DNA of 64,000 bases. It comes from Aphrocallistes beatrix (taxonomy: Eukaryota; Porifera; Hexactinellida; Sceptrulophora; Aphrocallistidae). This document shows positions 22,370 through 33,724 of this stretch, one piece after another. The stretch is taken from the NCBI GenBank assembly GCA_963281255.1, contig OY725503.1, forward strand, positions 3,348,001 to 3,412,000, given 5' to 3'. The notes under the pieces are model-generated. The model saw only the letters and a program-made list of their open reading frames with translations, was not told the DNA's origin and did not search any database. The translations under genes and the position numbers were made by a program. Each line of letters begins with the position of its first letter. The first letter of the stretch is position 1.

Positions 22370-24710
22370 CAGGGGTCGGCAAACTCCGGCCCGCGGGCCA
22401 GATGTGGCCCGCGAGGTGATTTTATCCGGCCCTCGACTCTTTCAGAAATTATTCTACTTTTCAGGCTTTTTCAAATATAATCCAAAATTGTTCCAGAAAC
22501 ACTTATAATGGCCTCTACGACAATTGTTTTGTAAACACTAATTATGGCCTCTACGGCAATTTGGAGGCCATATTTGAAAGAATGAATGAATGGAAAGATA
22601 AATGAGTGTGTTAGTGATGTCACACAAATGTATTCTGACACTATTTAGGTTTGATCTCAGCATAATATACTATACTAGTATGTGCATAAGTTTAGATAAA
22701 TACGTATATCAATAGAAGTTTCAATACTTAGATCAAATTTTCAAATTCATTGTGAATTAAATAATGGCATCAGTATCTAAAAAACGGAAAGTAGATCTTG
22801 AAAATCGCGTATTCAAGGAAAGTTGGACGGATCAGTATTTTTTTATCAGGCAGGGAAAATTGCCCATCTGCCTTTTATGTGCTGTATCTCTTGCTGTGAT
22901 AAAAGAGTTCAATTTGAAGCGACACTACCAGACGAAGCATTCGGGAAATTTCGATTTTCTTCCTGGTGCCGCGCGAAGGAGTAAGATCGAATCTCTGCAA
23001 AGATTTTTAATTGAGCAACAGAGTAAATTCTTACAGCATACTTCTGAGTTAAAGAATACTACACGTGCTAGTTTTGCTGTTAGCGAACTCATTGGGAATC
23101 GAATGAAACCTTTACTGATGGTGAATTTGTGAAGGAGTGTCTTCTAACTGTGGTTGATATTTTATGTCCAGATAAAAGAGATCTTTTTGGTAAGATTAGT
23201 CTGTCTGCAAGAACCGTTGCTCGAAGAATTGAAGATTTGTCTTCAGATATCAGGACAACATTACAAAAGCGTGCACAACAATTTGAATTCTATGCAATTG
23301 CACTTGATGAGAGCACTGATGCGACTGATATTGCTCAGGTTCAATTTTTGTGAGAGGATTCAATGCAACGTTTGACATTCCAGAATAATTGGTAGGTTTG
23401 GTTTCACTAAAGGATACCACTACTGGTGAGAATATATTCCAAGGAATCATGAGTGTCATGGGTAGCCTGGGCTTAAATCTAAGTAATATTTGTGGGGTAA
23501 CGACATATGGTGCTCCAGCAATGGTTGGAAAGGTAAAGGGAGTGGTTTCTTTGATAGAAAAAGAAATGAGAAATGCTGGCATTGAAATAAAACTGGTAAG
23601 AACACATTGTATAATCCATCTCGAGGCCTTGTGCGCAAAATCTCTGAAGATGCAGGAAGTAATTCGGGTAGTCATAAAATTTGTGAATTTTGTGCGTGCA
23701 AGAGGATTATATCATCGTCAATTTCAACATATGTTAGAAGAGATGGATAACCAATATGGCGATTTGTTATATTATTGCGAAGTGCGCTGGTTAAGTAGAG
23801 GTGCAATGTTGCAAAGAGTTCAGTGATGCGAAATGGATGACAGATTTTGCCTTTCTGGTGGACATCTCTAATCATCTAAATATGCTAAATTCGGAAATGC
23901 AAGGAATGAATCAGTTCATCAATGTCCTCTATGAACACATTTATGCATTTGAAGTTAAGTTACAACTATGGGAGCTTCAATTGAAAGAGAGTAATTGTAT
24001 TCATTTCCCTACACTTCGCTCACACCAACCATGTGATGTTTCTTATTACGCCAAATTCATATCTGATCTGAAAAATCAATTTAACGCTCGATTCGCAGAT
24101 ATGGATGAGCATCGTAAGTATTTTAGCTACTTCGCCGCCGTATTTGATGTTGAAATATGTGACTCCCCAGAATATTTAGTGGAACTGATTGAGCTCCAAA
24201 GTTCAAGTGAGCTCAAATCAAGATTTCGAGAGGTACCTTTACTCGAATTCTATCAACATTATTTAACTCCTCAAAGATTTCCTTCAATAGTGAAACATGC
24301 AAAGGAGGTTGCAGTTCTTTTTGGGAGTACATACGTTTGTGAACAACTCTTCTCAAAGATGAATTACGTAAAAGCAAGTTGCGCACACGGTTAAGCGGAA
24401 ATCACCTAGATAGTGTGCTACGATTGGCAACCTCTAACCTAAAACCAGACATAGAGGCATTATCCAAAGCAGGGCAGCAGCATCCATCTCATTAACATTA
24501 ATATTTTTTGATTGTCTAATTTTACAATGCAAAATAGTTATCATAAACAAATAAATATTCTAAAATCTAATTGCATAATATAATAGTGGTATTTAATCAG
24601 TCGATAAATTACAAAAATCTAAACGAGTTTTCAATGGCATCCCATCTGGCCCGCAGTCTTATGGAATTTGTCTATTTTGGCCCGTTTGCTGGAAAGTTTG
24701 CCGACCCCTG
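22370..24710 (+). mobile_element. full-length hAT transposon, TSD CTATAAGG
   Basis: Ends CAGGGGTCGGCAAACTCCGG and AAGTTTGCCGACCCCTG are imperfect inverted repeats. The 8-bp duplication CTATAAGG is exact at 22362-22369 and 24711-24718, so insertion is recent enough to be unblurred. It is 2,341 bp with one transposase reading direction. The sub-terminal GGCCCGCGGGCCAGATG block is typical of hAT/Charlie elements. Confidence 0.95.
22764..24495 (+). pseudogene. hAT transposase (GTF2IRD2/Charlie8-like), broken
   Basis: Begins MASVSKKRKVDLENRVFKES. A BED-like zinc finger is visible (CLLC followed by KRHYQTKH). The catalytic core follows, with FYAIALDESTDATDIAQV carrying the first aspartate region. 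The C-terminal dimerisation block reads CEQLFSKMNYVK and then, in another frame, LRTRLSGNHLDSVLRLATSN. Frames change near 23110-23130, 23345-23385, 23815 and 24370, so at least four shifts separate it from a working enzyme. The element's own ends are intact, so it could still be moved by a relative's enzyme. Confidence 0.85.
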
Positions 24711-25107
24711 CTATAAGGGCATCTCCAATAGCATACGTGCCAACTAGGCAGGATAAAGCGGGATGCGGTGCTGAAATTCGCCAGACATTGCTGGTAGCAA
24801 AAAAGCATAATACATGAAATCCAAAAAGGGGACAGAATGGGGATATGTATGTAAAAAAGGGATAATTTCATGAAAGTTAACGCAATGAAGGAATGAAAAA
24901 GCAGTATGAGTTATAATCCAGGTTCAAGCATGGTCAAAGAAAATACTAAATCATAGCCTACTACATACAGGCCGTTTCACTACTTTAGACCAGGGATAAG
25001 ATAAAGTCGAGTTTTCTCCCAACAATAATGATATTACTGACTGCTGGCATAATTTAGTTGACGGACAAGGAATACTACATAAATATATAGGTGTATATAT
25101 ATATATA

Positions 25108-25470
25108 CCTAAGTTGACTAATTCATTAAAAAATGGCAAAGAATTATGAATTATTCGAATAATTCATAATTCAAGCATGAATTAGTCAACCAATATGCTA
25201 GGTTTACTAATTCATGAATTATTAAAAAATTCGAATAATTCAAAATTCCTGAAATATGATCTATTCGAATAATTCATAATTCAGGAATTATGAATTGTTC
25301 GAAAGCTCAGAATCATGAATTATGAATTATTTCAAAAATTCATTCATATAATTTATGATATTTCCTTGTAAAAAACTTTCTATTTTGAATAATTCTTCTC
25401 TGGCTTGATGAATTATGAATTATTCGAATAATTCGAATAATTCATTAATTCATGAATTAGTCAACTTAGA
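25108..25470. mobile_element. palindromic AT-rich MITE of AATTATTCGAATAATTC words
   Basis: Ends CCTAAGTTGACTAATTCATT and AATTCATGAATTAGTCAACT are inverted. The body is a series of self-complementary words built on TTCGAATAATTCATAATTC. It is non-coding and highly prone to form hairpins. Confidence 0.7.
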
Positions 25471-25482
25471 TATATACATATA

Positions 25483-26852
25483 TTAATTAGAGGTAAGTTT
25501 AAGTATCTTCCTTTGAGTATCTTTGGGACAAGAGGTGGTAGAAGTAATATTCTTGGCCTTGTTGTTGAGTAAACAGTTACTTGAAGTCATTAAAATACAA
25601 CGTAGCATATCTTTTCCGTCATTACAGCAATCAGTACACTCAAAATCCCAATCCTCACATTCTTCATCCTCAATTTTTAGAATAGCCAACTGAGCCTCAT
25701 CCAAATGCTCCAGGTGCGTATCGAAACTGGGCGAGTGGACACATGTTTCATCAACAAATGCCTGTACATTCGGACACCCTCGTAGAGCCTGGTCTACCGC
25801 TCGCTGATAGGTAGCCTGTGAGTTTGACAATCCAAAAGGCATGCGGTTGAATTCAAACTGGCCGCGAGTTGAAACAAACGCAGTGAACTCCCTATGCTTT
25901 TCCTTCACAGGAACGCTCCAGTATGCGGATGCCCCATCCAGTGTAGAGAATACAGTTGCCCTCACATCGTTGAGATCCCGGTAATCTACGGAAAATCGAT
26001 GGGTCCCGTCCTTTTGCTTCACTAAGATCACTCGAGTCGCCCAAGAGGAAGAAGAGGGACGTATGATCCCATTCTCGAGCATTTCATCTATCTGCTTGGA
26101 TACCTCCGCCTCAATTTCCGGAGAAACACGCAACGGCCGGCTTCTGATCGGCCGCTCATCCAGAAGAGTGATAACGTGTTCCGCGGTTCCAATTTCGCGC
26201 GGGCTCTTCGGGTTCTCCGCGAAAACGTCTTTCCATCTCGACAGCACCTTGCGTATGGCTGTCTCTTCTCGCGGTGATAGTTTCGGGTTTATATCGAACC
26301 TGGCCTCCAAGCTATCTCCCTCCTTTCCCATCTCAGTCTGCATAATTTCTGCTCTAGTCGCCGCGTATCCCCCGCGTGCCGCAGCTAAAGAGATTTTCTA
26401 ACAACCACCTAGCCTAACTCTCATGTTTTCCCAATCGAAAGTAGTATTCTTGAAGCGCGCGAGGAACCTTCGCCCCAATATAACCACCCTATTGTTAGTA
26501 TCGAGTACTTCGATTTCGTGTTCTAGTGGTCGACCATCCCCCACATCTATCGCCACGCAGGCCGTACCCAGACCGCAAGCGCTGTCCGCCCTAGCCCATA
26601 CACTTGACTGTACTTTGTGCTGTAAGGGATATTCATCTTTTGTATAGCGAACCTCGTGTCCTCTTTCGCCATATTTCGCACAGTGCCGTTCCGGGCATTG
26701 GGCCATAAAGTGCCTGTCCGAGTCGCAAATAAAGCACCGACCCTTCTTAGGGAATTGGCTTGCCGGATACTTGTAGGTCCATCCCGCCTCCCCATTGCCC
26801 CTTTGCTGCGTGGCGCATCCTTATATGTATAGAAACAGTTGAGAGCTAACAT
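25483..26852 (-). mobile_element. Ty3/Gypsy retroelement fossil
   Basis: An old LTR-retrotransposon piece on the minus strand. Parts seen in order: a zinc-knuckle-like stretch, a protease-like stretch and a partial reverse transcriptase with family blocks such as EMLENGIIRPSSSSWA and FEFNRMPFGLSNSQATYQ. Integrase and RNase H are absent, and no long terminal repeats were recognised on either side. It is broken, with a few breaks, and incomplete. It lies between P-like terminal repeats. Confidence 0.75.
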
Positions 26853-27186
26853 TCAAGAACAAATACAACGTAAAAGTAAAAAGGAACCATATAGCAGAGA
26901 AAGAAAATAGCCATAACATTGATATTAATTTATTGGAACGTAGACTAGTTTCATATACTTAGGCATCAAACAAATGATGAATTAGATTAGGAACAAAAAT
27001 TATTTATTCATATTATGGGTGCGTAAGAAAATCCACTTTATCTTATCCCTGGTGCCATGGAAAATTGTTCAGTGAAAAGGCCTTATTGTAGTAGGCTATG
27101 ATGTATGATACTTTTCTACGCGCCCCGTCATGTCCCGCGAAATCAACGGCGCGTCAGCTTATCATGGCCAAGTCGACATGTATAAT

Positions 27187-27759
27187 ATGAGGTGCCTGCA
27201 TTTGTTAGAATTTTGAAGTTGTCATTTGTTTGAATGATCTCAACAGTCACTTGTTAGAATCGTTTTTCTAGACTACTGTCACTTGTTAGAATCGTTTTCT
27301 AGACTACTGTCATTCCTTGTTAGAATCGTTTTTCTAGACTACTGTCACTTGTTAGAAATTTAATATCAGATATTTTCCAAGACATTGATTCCCATAAGTA
27401 GTTTCCTGATTTAATTAACATACATTAAAATATTGAATATTGGATATGAGAAATAGTTTTGAGATTCCGTTCTATGTAGTAGTACGTATATACTTTTAGG
27501 TGAGATGAATTAAGATTTAATTGATTTTAAGTAAGCTGAAACATAAATCAAGAATAAATAAATTGAACTATGAATATGATGAAAAAACATGGAAATTTAA
27601 TTGACTTCAGCTTGTAAATATTTGGAAACGGCTTTCGATTATAGAACGGCATACAGGAGGACAAGGGTACTAAAAAACGATTCTAACAAGTGACAGTAGT
27701 CTAGAAAAAAGATTCTAACAAGTGTCAGTTGAGATCATTCTAACAAATGACACTTCCCC
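27187..27759. mobile_element. foldback iteron element 1, 6-bp TSD TATAAT
   Basis: Starts ATGAGGTGCCTGCATTTGTT, with TATAAT at 27181-27186 and again at 27760-27765. The left arm carries about four units of roughly 33 bp around GTCACTTGTTAGAATCG and TTTTTCTAGACTACT; the right arm carries two to three inverted units. A 250-bp AT-rich centre has no ORF. Architecture and terminal words match 59819-60324 and 61443-62010. Confidence 0.8.
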
Positions 27760-27765
27760 TATAAT

Positions 27766-28720
27766 ACAGTCAAACCTCTTATAGTGAGCTCTCAGCTGGC
27801 GGATGGCATTCTTCACTACTGCATCGTCGCTCTGGGTCCGTGTAGGATTCACACAGCGATTCTCTGTTGATACCTACAGCAAAAACTTGTCTTCCATTTC
27901 CCTGACTTTTCCTTTCTGACCGAAATAGTGTATAGTATACGTATTCCTCTAGCTCGAGAATCCATCTGGCGGATGTTCTTCGTGAGTCTTTTTGGTTGCG
28001 GAGCCACCTTAACGGACAAATAGCTGTTTTTTTGTCTGAGCCAACTCTGGGATATGCGCCCGATCCCCCTCTGAAATAATTTGTCCCCCCCCCGGCCCTT
28101 ATATTTTGAAATATTTGGACCCCTCTCAGAACTCATATTTAGTTATACTGAAATATATGTATCACTCTGAAATGATTGGTCTCCCTTTGGTGCTGGAATT
28201 ATTTATTCCCTCAAATCTTATTATTTATTCCAAATATTATTTATTCCAAGAAATATTATTGTAATAAAACACGACTGAATTGCAGCTAAGAGGAATACAG
28301 TAGAACTGCTATCGGTCCCTCTATATAGTGGCCACTCGTACATAATGGTCACTTAAAATTAGTCCCGTGATCGACTTTCCTTGACCTCTGTTTAACGGTG
28401 GTTCATATTTGGTATGGTGGAAATAGTTCGAAAAAAACCCCGGAAATAGTTGACATAAAAACCACCATTAATCCTAATAATAAAAAGTCGATCTATTCCC
28501 TAAATCTGCAATTCTAACTATTTCCTTTTTCGAAAAGTCCAACAATTTCCGCATTACCCATATATTTCAGTATAACACCGAAATATTGGTTCCGAGGGGG
28601 TCCAAATATTTCAAAATATAAAGACTGGGGGGGGATCAATAATTTCAGAGGGGGTTCATATATTCCAGGAGAAACCATTCTGTGGGGGATCCAAATATTT
28701 CGTGGCATTGCCCTACCTGC
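27766..28720. repeat. Tigger-like end and a G-run inverted repeat element
   Basis: CAGTCAAACCTCTTATAGTG at 27769 is a Tigger-type left terminus. Arms at about 28055-28150 and 28575-28700 are inverted: TTTTGAAATATTTGGACCCC on one side and GGTCCAAATATTTCAAAATA on the other, each next to a run of seven or more C or G. The boundaries of the second element are approximate. Small ORFs here are translations of the repeats. Confidence 0.45.
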
Positions 28721-28779
28721 ACAAACTTCGATTTTTAAAAATATTTGCTAGGGGAGGAACCATTACTGGTCCTGGACTA

Positions 28780-28975
28780 GTTATGGCACCCAGACCAGGA
28801 AAAGCGTATCAGACCCTTTTGCCAAATAATTGATACAATATTTCACACAATAATTATCCTTCTAATATTATTCCTTTAATTCAATGCTAAATACCAATGT
28901 CGGGTAAACATCAATTTGAAATTGATGCCAATAATTAAGAAACGAATTGGAAATATTTATAAATTGGTTGGTCTG
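28780..28975 (-). repeat. remnant of Rac-gene intron 1 without exons
   Basis: The blocks AATTCAATGCTAAATACCAA and GAAATATTTATAAATTGGTT match the intron-1 ends next to R2 exon 1 (about 45540) and R3 exon 1 (about 52035-52125). No exon follows where one is expected to the right. This is the ghost of a further duplicated copy. Confidence 0.6.
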
Positions 28976-28986
28976 TGTGTTGCGAT

Positions 28987-29340
28987 ACTCCCGCTAACAC
29001 CCACGGTTGTACAATCGTTAGACAATCATGGAATATAATGGAATAACTAAATCAAGTTGGGCATACAATACAAGCCGAATACCTGATATAATTATACGTA
29101 TAGAGAATGAGAAACCGCTGGTGAAGTCCTACACTGATCTACACCGTAGGCGGTACCAACATAGCTATAGTAAGCAAGATCGGCTGAAGCAGCTGTAAAG
29201 TGGTCAGGCCTCCTACGCCTTTTTAAACCTCAACATAAGTGGTCACTGGTCAGGCCATGGCCTGACTGGCATTACCACTTTCGCCGGTACTGCAGTAAGG
29301 TACTAGTAGCTAGTAATCTATTACTCTAACATAATATGTA
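28987..29340. repeat. dispersed repeat shared with 33441-33610
   Basis: AACACCCACGGTTGTACAAT, GTAAAGTGGTCAGGCC, AAGTGGTCACTGGTCAGGCC and AGTAATCTATTACTCTAACA occur in the same order at 33441-33610. In both places the repeat sits in Rac intron-1 sequence. The copy here is longer, with about 170 bp of extra sequence inside. Confidence 0.6.
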
Positions 29341-30180
29341 TACTTCTTCTATATTAAAATGCTAGGATTTTTGTTCGTTTGTCCGAATTGATTGAGGAAT
29401 TGGGAAGTTATACTCGTAGAGATGTGAAAATTGGCATGTAGGTGTCAAATGATATTCCTACGCGTAAACGGAAAATTCGTCGCATGGAAAATCTGTGGAA
29501 ATTTACGATGAAATGGTGCTTTTGAGTTTGCAATTGTTGAAAAGTGAGCGAATTGATGAGTTTTGGTTCGAAACTGTTGAAACGGAAGCGGAATCGGGGC
29601 TTTTGATTGGGAATTGTTGAAACGGAAGGCGAGACGGTGACTTTTGATTAGGAAACGGTTGATCGGGAAGCGGAGGACGGTGCTTTAGGTTTAGAAGATA
29701 CTGAAACGGGAGGAGTGGTCCAGGCATTTTCTGGTGAGCGAATTGGTTGAAAGGCGGGTCGATTGGGAATTTATGACGAGCGAATGGGATCCAGGTGCGA
29801 ATTGTAGGATTTTTTGGTTGTTAGGTTGTGGTTGCGGAATGTGGTAAGGTGGGCTTTTAGGAACGGAACGTTTGGAATGGAGGAGGATAGTGGGCGCTTT
29901 TAAGTTTGGAAGATATGGTTTGGGAGGGCGGTTGCTAATGCTTTTTCGGTTGGAATGTTGATATGGCGAGGTGGAAGTGGAGCGTTTTCGGACGAGGCAG
30001 TTTGCCTCAAAAAATGGGAAAGGTGAGTGTTTTTGCGGCGGAATAGAAATAGTAACGAATAGATGCAACGATTTTTCCCGCGACGAATTTTCCATGCGAC
30101 GAATTTTCCTGCTACGAAACTTCCGCCATTCATGACTACAATCAAGTTCTAATATCTAAGCGAAATTTTCACATCTCTGC
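29341..30180. repeat. purine-rich degenerate minisatellite element
   Basis: GGAAAATTCGTCGCATGG at 29470 and CCATGCGACGAATTTTCC at 30090 are inverted. Between them are about a dozen degenerate units of 45-60 bp around GATTGGGAATTGTTGAAACG and GAAGCGGAA. The plus strand is strikingly rich in G and A. Pro/Ser-rich minus-strand frames are simply the repeat translated. AGATGTGAAAATT and AATTTTCACATCT near the outer ends may be the true termini. Confidence 0.55.
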
Positions 30181-30577
30181 AAAAAATGGAAAACAATTTT
30201 TCACACCTTTTCTATACAAAATAAATGACTACACTATCACAATAGAAATCATTGTACGACACTACAATAGATCGTCATTGTTATTAATAATACTTCAAAG
30301 CCACAACTTATGTTTGATATCTTAATTAAATGTATTATAGTGTATGGCAATAAAAAAGATTATGTTGCTACGTAGTTAGTTAGATACTAGTTGATTGAAG
30401 TACCAGGTAAGTTAGAGAAAAATACATTATAAGAAAACTAACAATGTTTGCCTAATGCAAGAGTATATACGTACAAGTATAATTAACCAAAGGGTGTATC
30501 TAATGGGTGGTCCAGACTTTTCAAGTAATAATCACCAACAATCTAATAAAATTCACAAACTATGTATAACATTTGTG

Positions 30578-33500
30578 TTAAATCAAGCTACAACATTTGT
30601 TGCAGCCATCTGATTTTTTTCTTTTGTTGCGCTTCTGTAGGACAGCTCTTGTTGCCTCTTCAAAAACTTCCTTGACTCCTGTGTGAGTTAGAGCTGAGCA
30701 TTCTAAGTACTTAGCTGCTCCCACTTCCTCCATCATGGTTAATCCCTCTACGTACGAGATGGGACCTAACTCACTGCCTCTTAAGGTCTGTACAAACTCC
30801 GCATCCTCTCGTAGGTCCAGTTTAGTGCCCACTAGGATTATGGGGGTGTTGGGACAATGATGAGACACTTCTGGGTACCACTACATAAAGAAGACATGGA
30901 TGGAATTACTTGTAGAATAATTTGCTATTGTCATGCTTGGTCATGCGTATCTTATCCGAAATGTCTGCAAAATCGATGATATTGTCTACTTACCTTGTCT
31001 CTCACGTTCGCTAATGAGCATGGTGAGATAAGAGAGAAACATATGAGGAACACATCTGTTTGGGGGTAGGAAAGTGGCCGCAAACGGTCGTAATCACTTT
31101 GTCCAGCTGTGTCCCATGGAGAAAGCAGCACTGATAGACCATCTACATTAACGGTCACACTATAACTATCAAATACAGTTGGAATGTAATCGCTTGGAAA
31201 CGAATTGGTGCAGTAGCTTGCGATGAGACAGGTCTTGCCAACCGCTCTGGAGGAAATTGAGATTTGAATAGGGCTTAGATACAGTAATTAATATACATCT
31301 TTTAAAGTATTTTCAAGCTGATACAATGAAAACTGCCGTTTTCGATTTTCTTTCGACTCACTATGACATCATGATAATGAAATATGGCTACTCAAATCAG
31401 GCCTCACGGTAGAATGGTAAATTTGGACCAGAGATGCGGTCGGAGCCGATTGATAAATACAAGATAAGCTTAAAGTCGTTAATTAATAAATATCCCTTAA
31501 ATTATCTGGGGTCATTTCTATTAATAGCAGACCCCACACTTCGAAGGTTTCCCCGCCCAAAATGACTTAACCGGAAATGAGTTAGCAAAAATCTGGCGCC
31601 ATTGAAGAGTTAAGAATCCAGAATAGACCTTTGAGTATTTGATATATATATATATAAATGGCGTCAAAGTATAAATTTGACAACGGGCATTCTATTAAAA
31701 TCTCAACCTTCTACCACCTAAAATGGCTGAGTTAAGGCCGAAAAACTGAAATTTCTAATTATAAGAAAGGTGACAATGACGTCACAATTCCATGATGAAA
31801 AGACTCCCACATACCAAAAATCAGCTTTCTGTGCCTGGCAGTTTCTTCAATCAATTCGTTACAGATATATATAGATAGATAGTGATATCGCGGATGTCTT
31901 CAGCCATTTTCAATGGGAAAGAAGCCATAAAGTGATACCACTGTGGTACATTTCGGTAGTCTTAGGTTAATAATAAAATATTTTTTGAGACCTGGAACTG
32001 TGTTTTGTATGGTGAGTTTTGTGGAGAAAAAAATGTATCCTGGCAGGCAGCGAAAATCGCAAATCAGGCCCCACTGCTTCTGTAAAATGTTTCCGTAATC
32101 GATGTTCCATAACGATTTAGCACCTTTCATTCACAATGGAAATATTTCACAAATTCATTGAATTCATTATCAGAAACGGGAGAAGGTTGATATTTCGCGA
32201 GTTAAAACACTCAAAAAATTTTTTCACATCGTCAAAAAAGATTATCCAAAAGATTCTCAATATGTACTGATCTAAACATCGTATACAGTCCCGGCAAAAA
32301 GTCAATTTTTTTTGAATTTACCCGGTAATAAACATATAATATATTTTAATTAAATATTTCATACTTTTCGTGTTATAGAAAGAGTAGATACTAGATTTTC
32401 ATCGCATTAAATTAATAAAAAATATTCTGCAATATTAAAATTTGTTATTTTTGCTAAAACTAGAATACGTTATTCATATTTTACATACAATATTCCAGAC
32501 TTTTTGCCGGGACTGTATTTCTACAAATTTGTGTTCGAGGAAAATAATTTTTCCTAGAATTTGAAGACTCTAGAAAGATAATTTGAAAAGCAGTGGGCCC
32601 TGATTCGCGATTTTCGCTGCGCACTTGGACACATTTTTTCACCACAAAACTTACAAAATCTTATTGTCAACACACAAGAAAACCAATCGAAATATCCCAG
32701 AGTTTGCACTGCTACTTTCGAGGATTTAAGAAAGTAATATAAATCAGACATTTCCAATGTCCTAAAGAGGGATCCTAGACTAACTTCTAAAGCCTGTTGG
32801 TCATCAAAATTAGAAAGACAAATGTAAAGTTAGTACTTAGGACATTTCATGAATCTACATATTATGGATTGAAAGTAAATTTGGAAAATTAACACCGCAA
32901 CCTTTTACGAGCTTTAGGTATACCTGTATGGCATTGCCATTACTAGTTAATCGACTCACAAGTGAATGCAATTTCCAATACTTGTTAACTGCTAGAATTC
33001 AAAATGGCCTCTTAGAACATCACTTCGGACTCTATAAACAAATGTCTGGCAGCCACTACCATATTACCTATACTCAAATACTAAAGAGTGAAAGAAGACT
33101 CCAACAATCAAATATTCTAAAATTGTTTCTTTAAAATTATCATCTGAAGAGGGTCCAATTTCATTGAAAATTATTTGAATACGTTTGTCGAAAATGTTAG
33201 TGATCAAGACTCAAATTCTGATCAATTACAATATTTCTTGGAAACATTACAATTTATTCCCGATATTCAGATAAGTCCTTCACAGCTTGAATGCCTTACG
33301 TATGTTGCTGGTTATGCCGTGTTTTCGTACATGAAAAAAACTAATATATGTACCAATTGTTACAATTACTTAACGACTGATAAACAAATGGAACTTTTAA
33401 ATGATGTTGGTTCTCAATATATACTTGTTGATTCATTATGAACACCCACGGTCGTACAATCATCAGCTGTAAGGTGGTCAGGCCTCCTTGGCCTTTTTAT

Positions 33501-33697
33501 TCCTTAACATAAGTGGTCACTGGTCAGGCCATGGCCTGACTGGCCTTTCCATTTCCGCCGGCACTGTAGCAGGTAGTAACTAGTAATCTATTACTCTAAC
33601 ATAATATGTATATTGTTATATAATATACGACCAACATAATAAGACCAACTCACCCATCTCCAACCACAACACATTTGACTGAATACGGACAATTCAT
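30578..33697 (-). CDS. Rac-like small GTPase R1 (three exons)
   Basis: A Rho-family GTPase that would cycle between GTP and GDP at membranes to control actin. Exons: 33654-33697 ([18 protein letters not shown]), 30994-31246 and 30578-30880; donors GTGAGT and GTAAGT, acceptors CCTCCAG and TATGTAG. The joined protein is 199 residues. P-loop GDGAVGKTC, switch [12 protein letters not shown] with T35, switch [20 protein letters not shown] with G60 and Q61, G4 TKLD, G5 ECSAL, Rho insert and polybasic KRNKRKK before CAAX box CSLI. All key residues are conserved, so this looks like the most Rac1-like and functional copy. Intron 1 (about 2.4 kb) is filled with element remains. Confidence 0.85.
31384..31500. 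mobile_element. P-like MITE end in R1 intron 1
   Basis: ATGGCTACTCAAATCAGGCC, CACGGTAGAATGG and GGACCAGAGATGCGGTCGG follow the pattern of the CATAGCC family in decayed form. Confidence 0.45.
31505..31875. repeat. reversed GGGCGGG-family repeat and reversed Helitron-like fragment
   Basis: 31510-31615 is the reverse of the CCATTTTGGGCGGG repeat. 31690-31875 is a reversed internal piece of the Helitron-like family (CTCCCACATACCAAAAATCA, GCAGTTTCTTCAATCAATTC). Both lie in R1 intron 1. Confidence 0.55.
31985..32655. mobile_element. decayed copy of the long-TIR element of 10825
   Basis: The arms GTTTTGTATGGTGAGTTTTG and GATTCGCGATTTTCGCTGCG match the element at 10825-11602, though outer ends are lost. 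The 230-bp MITE at 32286-32515 is inserted within. Confidence 0.7.
32286..32515. mobile_element. CAGTCCCGGCAAAAAGTC MITE, TA target site
   Basis: Ends CAGTCCCGGCAAAAAGTC and GACTTTTTGCCGGGACTG are perfect inverted repeats, flanked by TA at 32284-32285 and 32516-32517. A solo half sits at 12370-12463. Confidence 0.85.
32690..33440 (+). pseudogene. P-superfamily transposase relic in R1 intron 1
   Basis: A block read from about 32765 gives [20 protein letters not shown], then a stop; a shifted frame continues [17 protein letters not shown]. At 32928 the frame gives [20 protein letters not shown] and at 33175 the C-terminal [20 protein letters not shown] followed by a Cys pair. These match the order of the P/THAP9-like enzyme and the fragment at 37088-37489. 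Several stops and shifts; termini not recognised. Confidence 0.7.
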
Positions 33698-33724
33698 TTG
33701 AATGGATTGCTCATCGATACCATT

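Larger units (their letters stand above)
24952..27100. mobile_element. P-like terminal repeats around a composite insert
   Basis: Left end CATAGCCTACTACATACAGG and, about 45 bp inward, CCAGGGATAAGATAAAGT. The right end at 27100 is the complement (ACTTTATCTTATCCCTGG, GTAGTAGGCTATG). Between the arms lie an AT-rich palindromic MITE and a Ty3/Gypsy fossil. No matching 8-bp target duplication is visible, so the pairing of these two ends is likely but not proven. Confidence 0.5.

Noticed and set aside
25108-25470. Regular short repeats resembling a CRISPR array
   Set aside because: No constant repeat with unique spacers; the words are mutually palindromic and bounded by inverted ends, and the genome is animal.
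25483-26852. Domesticated retroelement gene under selection
   Set aside because: It is broken and lacks most of the element; nothing in the sequence shows host use.
29503-30145. Pro/Ser-rich minus-strand proteins
   Set aside because: They are translations of a degenerate purine-rich repeat read on the other strand.
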